Below are positions 38,894 through 51,309 of a stretch of 64,000 bases of DNA, in pieces (position 1 is the stretch's first letter; every line of letters starts with the position of its first letter). Where the stretch lies: contig JAACJP010000010.1 of assembly GCA_013368375.1 (NCBI GenBank), forward strand, positions 558,001-622,000, in the 5' to 3' direction. This DNA is from Tricholomella constricta (Eukaryota; Basidiomycota; Agaricomycetes; Agaricales; Lyophyllaceae). Under the pieces are notes generated by a model that was not told where the DNA came from, made no database searches, and was given only the letters and a program-made list of their open reading frames with translations. A program made the position numbers and the translations under genes.

Positions 38894-41098
38894 TGAACCA
38901 GCCTCTGCAGTTGGAGCATCTGGCCGCGGTACTCAGTGGACTTGGCGCCCTGATACCCAGAGTGCGGCGTCAGTCTTTACAGCATCATAGTTCTCCTCTA
39001 GGCTCTCGACTGAGTCATTGGTGAGTATCTTTCATCCTGTTGAAATTCTTCTGGGATCTAATTCATAACTAGACAAGATCGATGACCTCGCGCCCACGCA
39101 TTCAGCCAAGCAGGATCAAATTCATGCGTCCATCATCAGCACTCTACTTGCGCTGATGGACAGGCTGGACGGGCGCAGCCAGATTGTGGTCATTGGCGCG
39201 ACTAACAGTCCCGAAGCATCGTCTCGCCATTCGCACGACGCAGATGCCGATGAAGATGATGATGTGACGACAAAGCTAAGCCGAACATCTGGTACTCTAC
39301 TCGCAACAGAACGAAGAATCAGACGCGTTCGCAATCCTCTGCCACCACCACCACCACCACAGCAAGGCCCAAAGATCCAGGGCCCTCCCAGCGCCCCCAA
39401 CGCCTCACCTGATGTAATGCTGCATGAGCCTCCCAGGAAGAAGAGGACGTCTACGTTGACCATACGTCCTCTGGCGCCTCTGCCGACGCAGATGGCTCGA
39501 TCGACGATGCACCACAAAGCTCCTCCGACCTTGAGCCAGAAGAGGAGGGAGACGGCAAGCCATACGCCCTCCGGCAACAACAGCGAATCAATTATACGAT
39601 CCCACCAGCGCTCGAGGAAATGCGGAAGCCACCACCGAAGGCTAATGGCGGCGAGTAATGGTGATCATGGTGGGGGAGACCCTGCACGGCGGCGCCCGGG
39701 GTGAGTTCTATTTCGGGCTGCCTGGACTCGAGGCACGGGAGAAGATATTGGGGATCATGACGAAGGGGTGGGCCAGGTGGGGCGAGGAGGTTGAGGTGGG
39801 CGAAGCGGAGGAGGCGATGGGGAAGTGGCAGCCCACTGAGAAACTGAAGGGCCTTGCAAAGCTTACGAAGGGGTATGGAGAGGCGAACTTGAGGGTGACT
39901 TGCGGTTTTGAGATCTGCCTTTGTGTGGCGGCTGATTTTTCTATTGCTGCTGAAGGCCCTGTGCACGGAGGCAGCACTCAATGTCCGCAGATATACCCTC
40001 GAACGAGAGGCTGCTGTTGAAGCCGAAGATGATTGGTGTCGGCTTGAGGGACTTTATGATATCCATCAAGAGTGCGCACCTCTCCTTCAATGCTTTCTAA
40101 ATGTCTCTCATGGCATCCAGAACTCGTGCCCTCATCTGCAAGATCAACCTTGTCATCAGCAACGCCTCTACCTCCATAATTCGGCCCGTTGTTGAATGAT
40201 GCTCTGGAACGTGTCAAGACCGCGATAGGCTGTGTGCTGCCGATGGAGAAAAGGCTTACTGCTCTCGAAGAGGCGATGTTCGAGGATGATGACGGAGAAA
40301 AGGGGGCATTGGAGAGGGAGATGCTCATGCAGGGTGCGTTCTCATGGCATTATTCTGGCACTCAATGCTAACATACCCCTAGCTATGCAGACTCTTCGTG
40401 TCTATCGTCCTGAGGGCATGGGCTAGGGCTACGTCGGAGCTGCTGCATTGCATTATCTAGAAGGGTATCACATTCAGACTTTGGAACTGGCCATCCTGAT
40501 GAGTGACTCAACACGAGTGAGTGAGATGAACTTCACACAATGTCTCTATCGATTGACCGGACGATCATAGACTATAGAGGCAGGTATTGTCCAGCTTTTC
40601 GTCGAGGCTAAGCGCCATCAACCTTCTGTGATTTACATTCTCTCTCTTATGGGATGGTGCGCCGCCGTGCCTGCGGCTTCGCGTTCAACCCTCCGCACCA
40701 TGCTTGATACACTTACCCCCACCGACCCCATCCTTTTACTCGTAGTGGTTGACGGCGATTACCTAGACCTCCCATCCGATGTCAAGGCGTGGTTCGGCCC
40801 CTCCAAGGACAACCGCATCGAGCTCACTTCACCCTCTCTTTCACACCGCATCGAATTCTTCGCACTGCTCATCAAGGATGTCAGGAGACCGCCAAACCAT
40901 TTTGCGGACGGCATCAAGAGGAAGCTGAGAGTGCTTGAGAAGCTCCCAATTGCACCGCTGCTGGAACCTCTAAAATTGACTGCAGCAGAGTTGGCAGTGC
41001 AGGAGGAGAATGACCAGCGGGTTATCACGCTGCTCAAGTATCGTCTTGGACCTATTTTGACGGAGCTGAAGCGCAAGTTCAAGAGGTTTACCAAATGA
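38894..41098 (+). pseudogene. Shuffled, truncated copy of an ATAD2/Yta7/Abo1-type AAA+ ATPase gene
   Basis: Yta7/Abo1/ATAD2 proteins are bromodomain AAA+ ATPases that act on histones. Here the pieces are: AAA part 1 (KIDDLAPTHSAKQDQIHASI, LLALMD, VVIGATN, about 39075-39215); then N-terminal-type sequence (acidic DADADEDDDV, RINYTIPPALEEM, about 39216-39660); then AAA part 2 (EFYFGLPGLEAREKILGIMTKG, about 39700) and the second-half region up to the stop at 41096-41098. The N-terminal piece sits inside the AAA domain, the Walker motifs are missing, an in-frame TAG occurs at 40424-40426, and there is no bromodomain. The final 156-codon stretch (PTDPILLL...YRLGPILTELKRKFKRF) is still well preserved. 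Confidence 0.75.
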
Positions 41099-41281
41099 GT
41101 AACGGTACGTCGTCGTTTTAGGTGTCTTTTTACGTTCCACTCATTCCCTTTAGGAGGAGTATAATTTTGAGGAGGAGTTGAGTATTGAGAAGAGGGACTG
41201 TACTTGACTTTCTTTCACCTTCAAATTAGATGTTATTGACACTATATATCAACACTCTCAATTTATGTATTCGTAATTCTA

Positions 41282-44200
41282 TTATGCATTGTTGTAGCTG
41301 TCTGTACTGTTGTCGACGATTGCCGAAAGCCACAGATTGAAAGGGGTGGAAGCATCCATTGGCGCATCTGCATACTCGGCCTTGAGAAGGGATTTTGTGT
41401 CCTCGTTGAGAAGGATATCCAGTGTTTGAGAACAAACGTGCAGATGGGACCCCTATAATTTTTTTCAGCACGCTCCAAATGAAATTCAGAAAAGTAACTC
41501 ACGCTGGCAGTAGCAAGCCTTTGAGATGAATCAAACGTATTCACAAAATTTATCTGAAGATCAGGGATGAGGCACGTAGCCACGGCAGATGACAATACAT
41601 ACCAGTATTTGCTGAAAGTTTCCTGTCAAGTACTCGGAACCCGTAACGGCCTTCAGGAATTCACGAGCTCGAAAAGCAGGGTGGTTAGAAGGAGGGTCGC
41701 GGTCTTCAGACCCTTCGCCGGTGGGATATCCTCGGCCACGCAGGTAGCGTGCAATGGATTGAAGGCAAAGGGCTTCCAGGTGATTTTGCGCTTCATTTCC
41801 TTCCAAATTCGTGTTGGAGACCCGAATTAGTTGTATGACTTGGTCGGGATGGACAACGACCCGACCCAAGTAGAGACTGTTGACAATACGGAGAGTTTGT
41901 TCATATTCTCCAAATGACTGTTCAAAGAATGGTGAGCCACAGTCTTCTGATATCCAAACAAGATAGCTCACCTTGATAAATGATAATGCCTCTGATGATG
42001 CATGTGCAGGCGAGCCCTCAACAAACTGGTCGTCAAATCCTGATTTGAGGGCCACAAAAAGTGGGTTTTGATGGATGCTGGCCCAGTCGGTAGTGCCAAA
42101 TATAAGTCCAGATGTCAATTGGCGCTTGATGGCATCTAACGATGAAGAGGTCAGTGAGCGAATGTAAGAAGCCTGTGAAGCGGTTTGAGATTTCTGTTTT
42201 TTCTTTCAGCAGCTAAAATTACGCACAGTTACGTTGGGAATCAGTTCATATATAAGTGACATCGGATCTTGTCCTTGCGGGAGGCTAAGTGTGGAGTTGC
42301 CAGAATCATCAGTGATGGTTCGGGGTGGCCAGGTAGCAAGGCGGTTTGCAATGTTGGGAACAGTTTTGCGGATTAGGTCTTCATCGGTGGTGCCATTAAA
42401 TTTGTGAATGAGATGTAAGAGCAAAAATGGTGATATTGGCGTGATTGGATGACGATGAAGCAGAGTCAGGCGCATGATCATTCCATAAGCGGTGAAAGCA
42501 AGGATGTCGCCAGCGGAGGGGACCAGTCCTGGGACAAGCAACGGAGTGTATAGATCATCAGAAATTCTTGTCCAATGAGTCGAGTTGTTGACCACGAGTC
42601 GTAGAAGAGCAGCCCAGGTCGATCTGGCAGGTCCGTTGCCAACACCCTCTCCCCTGTAGTAATATGAAGAAGATTGAAATAACACATGAATTTGCTGACG
42701 TACAATGACACTCGCAGGCGACTTCCAAAAAGTGTTGCAATGTTGAAATTTTGAATAGAGAGAGTGCGCGCGAGGTTCAATGGTGGAGGCCTGCAGCCGA
42801 TGCAGGATATGATGTTAGAAAAGAAGGCATGGGCAGCCTCGTCTGTGGTTTCTGCATAAATACAAAGCTCCTCATCGTAGTCCAGCTCTGTAAGAAACAA
42901 AGCAGCAACCTCATCAGACCATATCTCCAACGTGTCGAGATCATCCTGTGGTGCAAGGGCAGTCGATGGCATGGCAGGCAGGGACGCAGAAGGCATAGTA
43001 GTGGAGGCAGTAGCTGGGGCAGAAGCTGGGGCTGCGAGGTTCTGGAGCTGAGGATCAATTGTGAATAAAGGTGACGAGTTGGGGGCTTCTGTCATTTGGA
43101 GATCAATACTTTCGTTCTACATGTACGTGTAAGTAAACGTTAACTGAATTGGTAACCAACACTTACTGTCTCAGGTTGATCACATCTTTCATCGCACATG
43201 GGATTACTGGAGGGCTCATTTATCTGTGGTGTATAGGATCGGTTCCACATCCGTCGAGCCAGACACATGTGGGATCCAGTGCCATTCAGTGGACCTATAA
43301 TGGTACTCTGCATAGGAACTATATACGCCAATGAGCTTTATTTTGAGGATAAGTAATGGATGAACTCACCAATGAAGATAACTTGTCTTTCAGTTTCACG
43401 TCTGTTCAACGGATTGGGTACAGATGGGTCTGAGACGACAGAGTAAGATGGCCATCTGCTCGTCTGTTTCTGAAGTTCCTTCTGCGTTAGCAGGGCCAGT
43501 GAGTGGGGATAAAGCCAGAGTAAAGTTCCGCTTGTGGAAGAGCGGTTGGTCTTTCCCGCGGATAGAAGACCCCATTGAATCCAAGTATCAGACGTATTTG
43601 TGCTTGATGGAGACGGATGGGGGGACATTGTTACTGAAAAAGCGAGGTGTCGGTTATTGAAGTGGGTGAGAAGGGATTGATTGAGGTTTTGTAGGACAGG
43701 GTCTGTTGGAAGGCCATGGAGATCGAGATCGTATGCAAGTCCAATTGTCTTGGCCCTTTCTATGAACCACAGCATTTTCTGTGGTGTTGGAGCTCGTAGC
43801 TGCTTGAACCTCTCATCTTCAGCGTCTGGATCGAGCGTTCCGTAGATCTTGAAAAAAATAAGCAGTGTGTGATGTATATTCACGGTAAAGGCTTACAGGT
43901 TCAGGGTGGATGCACACGACGAACTCGTAGGCCTGCACTTTCGCAGATGTGGAGGATCGTGGGGCGGAAATCCTATTTGAGGGCCTGTGGGTTGAGCGAG
44001 CCCTTGGCCGAGGAACTATAGGAAACGTCGAGGGGCCAGGGTTAGACGCAACCCCCATGGTCCGCGTGGGAGCCATTGAGACAACCGCAGGCTGGTGTCG
44101 CTCATACGAAGCCCGTCGTCGGTCATTTGTGCTGGCATTGGAGGAAATGGATTGATTTGCTGATGAAGCCGGTTGCAGTGGCGACGTGTAATGTTGAGGT

Positions 44201-44626
44201 TGAATAGAGACATTATTGTTGGAATTGGGTAGTAAGCGAGTGGGAACAGAAGATGGTTGAACGGGTTGGCTGAATATTGAAGGGGGGTTCCATGGCAGTA
44301 GACTTGGTGGAGCAGGAATTGAAGGTTCGAGATTGTGCATAAAATAAGGTGCCTGGCAGTGGCGACAGGTCGATCGGCCACCAGGTGTTGGGTCATTCTG
44401 TCAAAAAATAAGTGTGGTTTACTAACTGAAAGAAATGAAAATATACCGTTTGGAATCTGTTGTCCGAGTCTCGGCAGGTGCGGGGCTCTAGAAAAGGCCC
44501 GGGAGCAGGAGAAGGTGAGTGATCATCGAGTGAGTGTCCACAAACACAGCCAGGGTCACCATGCTCCTGGTAGACTGCTTGGCACTGACAAAAGCGGCAT
44601 GGGTGCCGCCCTTGCACGACGGACAT
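41282..44626 (-). CDS. HECT-like protein with N-terminal Cys-rich region, multi-exon
   Basis: A series of exons with short introns can be followed from MSVVQGRHPCRFCQCQ (44626; an upstream Met at 44761 is possible) to NSTDSYNNA and the stop at 41282-41284. The N-terminus has paired Cys/His motifs (CRFCQC, CVCGHSLDDH, CRHCQ), followed by a Ser/Pro-rich linker. The C-terminal half resembles a family of Agaricomycete proteins with weak similarity to HECT E3 ligases. The last exon has HVCSQTLDILLNED after the block SSQRLATAS, the place where HECT C-lobes carry the catalytic Cys. HECT function is a guess. No stop or frameshift was seen in the exons checked. Confidence 0.5.
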
Positions 44627-44949
44627 AAAGAAAAAGCAGAGTGTCCAAAATGGATGATCTGAGAGCGCCCCAAAAAGTGACCGGCCACATTCAGACCGAT
44701 TGGCCAGAGCCCAAACAGGAGCTATCTCAGATGCTCTCAGGTAAAGGCAGCTTTGAACCAATTGAGAGCACCATCAAGAATCTATTAGCAAGACGTTCAT
44801 GTTGGCAAAAAGACTGCGACAAGGGGAGAGGCTGTGCAAGGTCAACGTCACAACAACAGGTCATGATGACAAAGTGAGGCGTGGGTAAACATCAAGGTCA
44901 ACATTTGCAAGTCAAAGACATTGTCGCGATCACTCTAGGTCAATGTTTT

Positions 44950-45088
44950 TGTCCGGTGAGGCCCTTCATACTAAAGGTGTTCCTCCCATTCAATAATGAT
45001 TCAATATTTCGACCCAGGGGAACATGTTTTGCATTGTTTATTGATTCTTTGACTGAAAATATTGAACTTTGCCACCAGTGTCACTTCG
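44950..45088 (-). repeat. Right inverted-repeat block, matching 26966-27055
   Basis: Reverse complement of the left block, with an extra piece of about 45-50 bp. The best stretch is tttttgtccggtgaggc on the plus strand. Weaker similarity continues inward to about 44860. It lies just upstream of the HECT-like gene. Confidence 0.7.
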
Positions 45089-45705
45089 CGGCAACACCGA
45101 GGTTCTGTTTCGACCACTTCAAGGAATGTTCGACAAGTTTAAACTCAACCGCCCTTGGTTTTGCCTTTGGTATCTAGGTTTCGAGCCAAATTTCCACTGA
45201 CTTGGTATATACTCGAATTCCATAGTCTTCGGGAGTGGTCCGCAGAGCAAGGCTGCTGAAAGGGACCTTCACACATCAGACAATACACGAGAGGCCATAA
45301 AATGAAACTAAATTGCTATTTGACTATATACTTATCACATACGGGTGGATGATTGCTTGGGGATCGTGGTCATGGTCATGAAGGGTGGTGTATATATAAA
45401 GTAGTATAATATCTAACATCAACGCGGAGGTGTCAGCGTTTACCATACATCCATACGCCGAGTACGGTACATGAACGTGAATGTGAACGTGAATATTATG
45501 AAGAACAGTGGTTGCCGGGATGTGAGGTGTGGGTTGCGGGGCGTGAGTGTCAGTAAGCACGGACAGGCGCGCAAGGTCTAGGTGGGGGTGCGAGAGCGTG
45601 GGGTGCGGGCGCAGGTGCGAGTCTCCAGTATCCAATAATAAGGTCGTGACGGCGAGAGCATTAAAAGACCACATCAAATCCAAAACGTATTTCATCCGCA
45701 TCCAC
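45089..45705. other. Intergenic stretch downstream of LCB2
   Basis: I see no gene. It should include the 3' UTR of the LCB2 gene. A short run of gaacgtgaat-type repeats is at 45472-45495. Confidence 0.6.
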
Positions 45706-47861
45706 TCACATCTCCGCCAGCTCCACCGCGCTCTCCACCACGCGCTCAATATCCCATCTTTCCCTCTTTGGGATACCATGCTTCAGATCCAGTACGTCCC
45801 CTATCTCATCGCACGCGCGGAGCACACAATCTACATCCTCCTTCGTGTGCGCTGCGCTGACGCAGAAGCGCACACGGGAAGTGACGAGGGGCGTGGCGGG
45901 GTACGCGACGACGACGACGATGATAGGCGTCTGGCGGTCCTTCATCATGCGGTGGAACATGTTCATCTTGCCAGGGTTGAAGAGGAGGAGGGGGACAATA
46001 GGGGAAGCGGGGTGGCCGTAGGTAATGAAACCCAGCTTGATGAGCCCGCGGTGGAGGTATCGCGAGTTGAATGCGAGACGGCGCAGGCGGGAACGGCCTT
46101 CCGTGCCGGAAGCAAGCAGCGGCGGGAGAGTGAGCCACGGAGGGAGGGAGGAAGGTGATGCGGGTCCGGGATGAGTGGCGGGAACAAGAGCACCAGCATC
46201 AGCTGTGGAGGGGGGAACGCTGACTCCCATGATACTAGCCATGCTGGCGATGACCTGGGTGAGAACGGGCGGGGTCATCGCTTCTGCGTAAGGTCCAAGA
46301 TGGCCGCGTATGCGCAGACGGTCGATGAGTGCCTTGTTCCCTGCAATGTATCCGCCTGCCGCGCCGAATGACTTGGTGAATGTTCCCATGAGGATATCGA
46401 TGGAGCGGGGGTTGACGCCAAAGTAGTCTGCGACGCCACGTCCGTGTGGGCCGAGGGCGCCAATGGAGTGGGCTTCGTCGACGAAGAGATAGAACTGGAA
46501 CGAAATCAGGTCCTGACAGGCGAGAGTGCTTGGATTGACATACCTTATACTTCTTCTTCAACTCAAGGATAACAGGCAGGTTGACAAGAGTTCCTTCCAT
46601 ACTATACAGCCCCTCCACAATGACAAGAATCTTCTTCCACGGGCGATGAGTCTTCGGCTGGCCCTGACTAATGACCTCGCGCAACAGCGCTTCTAAGCTC
46701 TCCATGTCATTGTGCTTGAACATGCGTACGTTTGCACCGCTGAGACGCGTCCCGAAGCGGATGGACGCGTGGTTGAGTTCATCTGAGATGACAAGGCAGC
46801 CTTTGCTCACAAGCGCCGGGATGAATGCCGAATTCGTTGCGAAACCCATCGAACTGATGAGCGCGTCCTCCATGCCAACAAACTGGGCCACCAGCGCTTC
46901 CGTGACAGTGTGCAGGTCGCTTGCACCACCCTCAAGGAGTGCACCGCATGTAGTGACACCATAGCGGCAGACAACCTCCTCAACTGCGTCGGCGCATCCA
47001 CCGCGCGCTTGAGCGAAACCAAGGTAATTGTAGGACGAGATATTGAGTGCGCGTGTGCGTGCTCCAGTGAGGATGTGCGTGTGATTGTAGTCTGGGGAAA
47101 TGCGGTCAAGGAGAACGATAGTGCGACCGGCAACGCCAGTGACGGGCTGAGAGAAGCATTCGTCCATGCGGGTCTTGAGTCGACGGGTGTAGAAGGAGTC
47201 AAAGTCGGAGTTGAGAGGTGCGTATCCCTGAAGGGGCAAAAGTTCAGATCAGAGAGTCAGGGGTACATGGTAAAGTAAGAAAAGAAAACCAAGGATCAGA
47301 ACAGGGAAAATCTGAACACAAACTCACGTTTCGGGGAACGAGATGGGTATAAGATTTCGGGCTGAACCTCTTTCCGAGAAAATCGCGAATGTGTCCAATA
47401 ACGATGAGGATTAGATAGCTGATGTAGGTGGAGAGCAGAATGTAGTACGGGGGGTCCTGCTCGACATGGGCTGGAACAGGTTCACCGGCGGTGTGCTGGG
47501 AGGTGAGACGAAACTGTTCGTTGGCACAGTGGCCGAACTCTGTGTGCACGGTGGTAAAGACCTGCTCGGAGGTAGGGGGACGAGCCGGGAGGGCAAGACC
47601 ATCTGCGTTGCAGTCATCAGACTCGTTGAGGACGGTGTCCTCGGATGATGAGGTGATGGAGGAGGAAAGGGAGAGGGCGGGGGTCGCGGTGGGGGCTCTA
47701 CCGTTGCGGGCACGGGCGTCTGCCTGGGAGAGGGCGGAGAGATAGGACGCGGCGGAGGCCATGGGGGCCAGGGACTGCGACGAGCGTTTCTTGAACATGG
47801 ACGGCGTCGGGGAAGCTATATTGAGGGCCATGGGCGACGGCAGGGGCGACGAGGAAGGCAT
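45706..47861 (-). CDS. LCB2: Serine palmitoyltransferase subunit 2 (LCB2)
   Basis: Catalytic subunit of the ER enzyme that condenses serine with palmitoyl-CoA, the first step of sphingolipid synthesis. Three exons: start at 47861, introns 47228-47327 (GTGAGT...TTCAG) and 46495-46543 (GTATGT...CCAG), stop at 45706. The N-terminal region has a transmembrane segment (YYILLSTYISYLILIVIGHI), as expected for the ER anchor, before YTHLVPRN. The PLP-dependent fold shows SSYNYLGFAQ, DEAHSIGALGPHGRG and the PLP-binding lysine in GTFTKSFGAAGGYIAG. The length, about 640 residues, is slightly above the yeast protein because of a Ser-rich leader. An upstream in-frame Met could add residues at the N-terminus. 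LCB1 is not in the window. Confidence 0.95.
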
Positions 47862-48038
47862 CGTGAACGACGGAGGCGACGACGAGCACGGCGGAGAGAG
47901 TAGGATTCGAAAAATTAGTTAGGACTGGTCAGTCAGTGTGCCTCACGTAAACGGCAACGCTTGTAATTATTTGCGCCCCGTTGTTTCGGTTTCACAACTC
48001 GTCTCAAACAAAATCACAGATCTGTCTTAGCATTTGAT

Positions 48039-50287
48039 CTAATTCTCAACCAGTTTACCACTCGACCATCCCGCCAGCGTCGTCGTCTGCTTTAACCACC
48101 CGACCAGCTCCTCTCTCCTCACCTGCGTCCCCTTGTCGCCTTCCGTCTTCACCTTCACCTTTTCTCCGTCCACGAACTGCCACTTCTGCTCCTTCACCCG
48201 TACAAATCCGGCTGCCAGTTCTTCCGGCGCAATAATGATTGCGAACGGCACCTCATCCTTCTCGCTCGCCGCGAACTGGGCCTGGTGCTTCGGTTTGTTC
48301 TTTGCCAAAAAGTCCGTCTGCACAACACTCCCGTCAAAACTTACTCAACATTTCTGCCTCGAGACTCACCTTGATCCCCGCCTCCCGCAGCTCTTGCACA
48401 AGCTGCACGCGCTCCTTCAGCAGCCCATCGCCCATACTCACCACATACGCCATCGTCTCCTTACTCCGCATGCCTTTTTCTACCCACTTGGGCCACACGA
48501 TCGCAAACACCCGGTCCATCCCAATGCTTACTCCGACACACGGGAGCTCGTGCGCCTTCTTTCCCTCCGCCGCTGCCGCTGCATTGAACATGCCAACAAG
48601 GCCGTCATAGCGCCCGCCCGCCGCGATCGAGCCTACTCCCACTTGCGACTCGTCCACCTCTTCCTCTTCGCCGTCTGCGGCTTTTGGCTTCTTGGACTTC
48701 TTGGGTGCGGGTGCAGGTGCAGCCGTGCCGTCAGCAGCTGCAAGCGCGTTGGCCTCTGTGAACCCAGGCGGCGCAGACGCCTCAACGATCGCCTCGTAAA
48801 TAATACCCGTGTAATAGTCAAGCCCACGCGCAAGCGAGAGATCAAATGAGATCTAAGCAACGCAACTTATTTAGCACCAACACACCCAAACGACTTGGAA
48901 CCTACCTTGTCGAGCACTTTGTACGCGTTTAAGAGAGTAAATAGAATCCCCATCTCATTGAGCCCGTTTTTCGCGCTCTTATTTGCAGTGAGCGCCGCGT
49001 CTGCGTTCAACTTTTCCAGCAATTCCGGCCCTCCTGTTGACCTTCATGAGCCGTGTCGCTGTACTTTCCGATAACCACAAATACTAACCCTTGTGCTTGA
49101 CATATTCGCCAATTTTATCCGCGATCGCGGCATCTAGTCCCTTCTCATCCGTCATCTCCTTTTTCACTTCCACCCAAGGAAGCTACAATCCTAGTTAGAA
49201 ACTCTACACATATATGAGATTTACAATCACACACCTTGTCTAGTTTATCAACCGCCGACGAGATGGAGCGGATTTTCTCTGCAGGGACACCGCACACCTC
49301 AAAGATGCCATCGAGAATCTTCCGGTGATTGACCTGCACAAAAGCCTAAGCCCCAAGTTCACACATACGGTGAAGCACCGCACCCACCTTGACCGTAAAC
49401 TCCCCCACATCAAGCTTCGTCATTATCGTGCACAGCAAACTCAACAGCTCCGCGTCCGGAATCATAGGATCCCACGTCCCCGAGATATCAAAGTCCTATC
49501 CAAAACCTCAGCCATCAGCTTCACCCACTGCCCGAACAAGCCTCACTCACTGCCTGCAAAAACTCCCTCATCCTGCCCTTGCTCATAACTGGATTATCCC
49601 TCCTATAAACCTTGCCAACCTGCCACAACTTCGAGTGCGTATTATTTGCGCCCACCATGGCCAAGTACCTGGCCAGCGGCACCGTATGGTCATACCTCAA
49701 CGCAAGCTGCTCCCCTCCCTGGTCCATAAGATCAAAAATCAGCTTCGCATCCTCCCCATACTTGCCCTGCAATATATCCTTGCGCTCAAAGACGGGCGTG
49801 TCGAGGCATGACCCGCCATACGCCGTGAAGCAGTCCTTGACGATCCGCTCAATGTGCTCGCGGCAGTACATCTCCGCGGGGCTATAGTCGCGCGTGCCCT
49901 GTGCTGCTGGAGTCAGCAAATCGGACCACCACCACCAACACCAAAGCAGGCGCACGCCGCACGCACCTTGGCAGTCTTGAGCATCAGCCGCTCGCGTTTC
50001 TTGCCAGCGTCCTTCCCCGCCGCGCCGCCTTTGGCTAGCGCCAGCGCGCGCTGCAGATCCCCGAGGCTCTTCTTGGCCTCATCCACGAGTTCCTGCGCCG
50101 CGCCCTGCTTGCGAAGGTCGTTAAAGCGGGCCTTCTGCTGCTCGATCTCGAGCTGTATCGCGTCTGGGTCGGGGGACATGGTGTGGGTGCGTCTAGTGTG
50201 GGCAGAGAGTATAAGAGAGGCGGAGCGTGTTGGATGAAGGGGGGATCGATGGATGAGACGGAATGCAGTTCTTGCCAGTAAAAGCAT
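48039..50287 (-). CDS. HTS1: Histidyl-tRNA synthetase, cytosolic and probably mitochondrial
   Basis: Class II aminoacyl-tRNA synthetase. Two in-frame starts are visible. The first, at 50287, gives a 36-residue leader rich in Arg/His/Ser without acidic residues ([15 protein letters not shown]...). The second, at 50179, gives [16 protein letters not shown], a WHEP-like helical hairpin. The core has [42 protein letters not shown] then DFDI after an intron, the histidine motifs [10 protein letters not shown] and [11 protein letters not shown], and the C-terminal anticodon-binding domain ([14 protein letters not shown]). At least six short introns interrupt the gene. Yeast HTS1 makes both forms from one gene by the same device. 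The 3' end is 178 bp from the LCB2 start. Confidence 0.95.
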
Positions 50288-51309
50288 TCCGTTTCCAAAT
50301 TTCGCTATCGGCCGTCACTTTTTCCTGCGTGACTCGTCCCATGACCCCGATCACCTCGATCACATCAATCCCGCCTGTCCTCATCCATCATCATGATCAT
50401 GAACTGGCATGGCCCTTGGTGGAAGACGAAAATTACGAGTTATCATAGATTATAGGGTAGATATGTTACGTTGGCTCATTTATGATATGATAAGTAATGG
50501 CTGTCTGTAGTGACTATACTTGTGTTCTGAGTAGTCAGGGGGTCAAAGAAAACAAAGAAATCTGTGCTAGCAGTATCGCTCTTCCTACCCAGCTCTTTCA
50601 GCTGCGAGCTCAAAGTGTTCCACCGATGCATTCTCAAAGTGTTGCAATGTGTCCTGGTAATTTACCAAATTTGCCTCAGTGTCCAACCACACCTTGTCAT
50701 CATCTGAAATTTGTTCTTGCCATGATATACATGCAGTAATATCATCCTTGCACATCTTTATGTGCTGTATGAAAGTGGCTAGGCCTATTTTTAGCGTATC
50801 GAGAGGTTTTATCGACATTTCAAGTCGCGTCGTCAAAGATCGCCGAGGGTTAGTCAGTCTTGTCGCGTCGAGTATGGACGAATCAGCCGATTTTTTGGCC
50901 CTGCAGAGGGTCAGACTGCATTCTTAGATGGTGATGTACCATGGGTGGATGATCAAAGCAAAACTTTGGTAGAAGTATGGCATATGAACCCCGGAAAATT
51001 CTGTAGGCTAGCTATGGGTCATGGTGTATACGGGCAAGTGCCCAAATTCCCCCGCATGTCGATGGAAGCCAAAATCCATGGGCACAGCATATTATGGTTC
51101 AGTAAAGCTATGGTTTAGGAGGCGAGACAGCTTCGACTGCAGTGGTTTTGCAAAACAAAATCAGCATTGCGCCCAAGTCTTAGGTAAGTAGGTATATATT
51201 GTTAAGATAATTTTTCAGTCCATCTCTCTGACACCATCCCAGTCATCTGCCTATTCGATCAACCTACAACACAGATCAGCCTCAACGTAGAAGAAGACAA
51301 AACGAACAC
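50288..51309. other. Intergenic, with one small doubtful ORF
   Basis: This holds the promoter of the synthetase gene and the 3' flank of the methyltransferase gene. A minus-strand ORF of 83 codons (50585-50836: SIKPLDTLKIGLATFIQHIK and KVWLDTEANLVNYQDTL) has protein-like composition but no start context, partner exon or family I recognise. It could be a transposase remnant. Confidence 0.4.

Noticed and set aside
45547..46158. 203-codon plus-strand ORF
   Set aside because: It lies opposite the conserved PLP domain of LCB2 and has no motif of its own.
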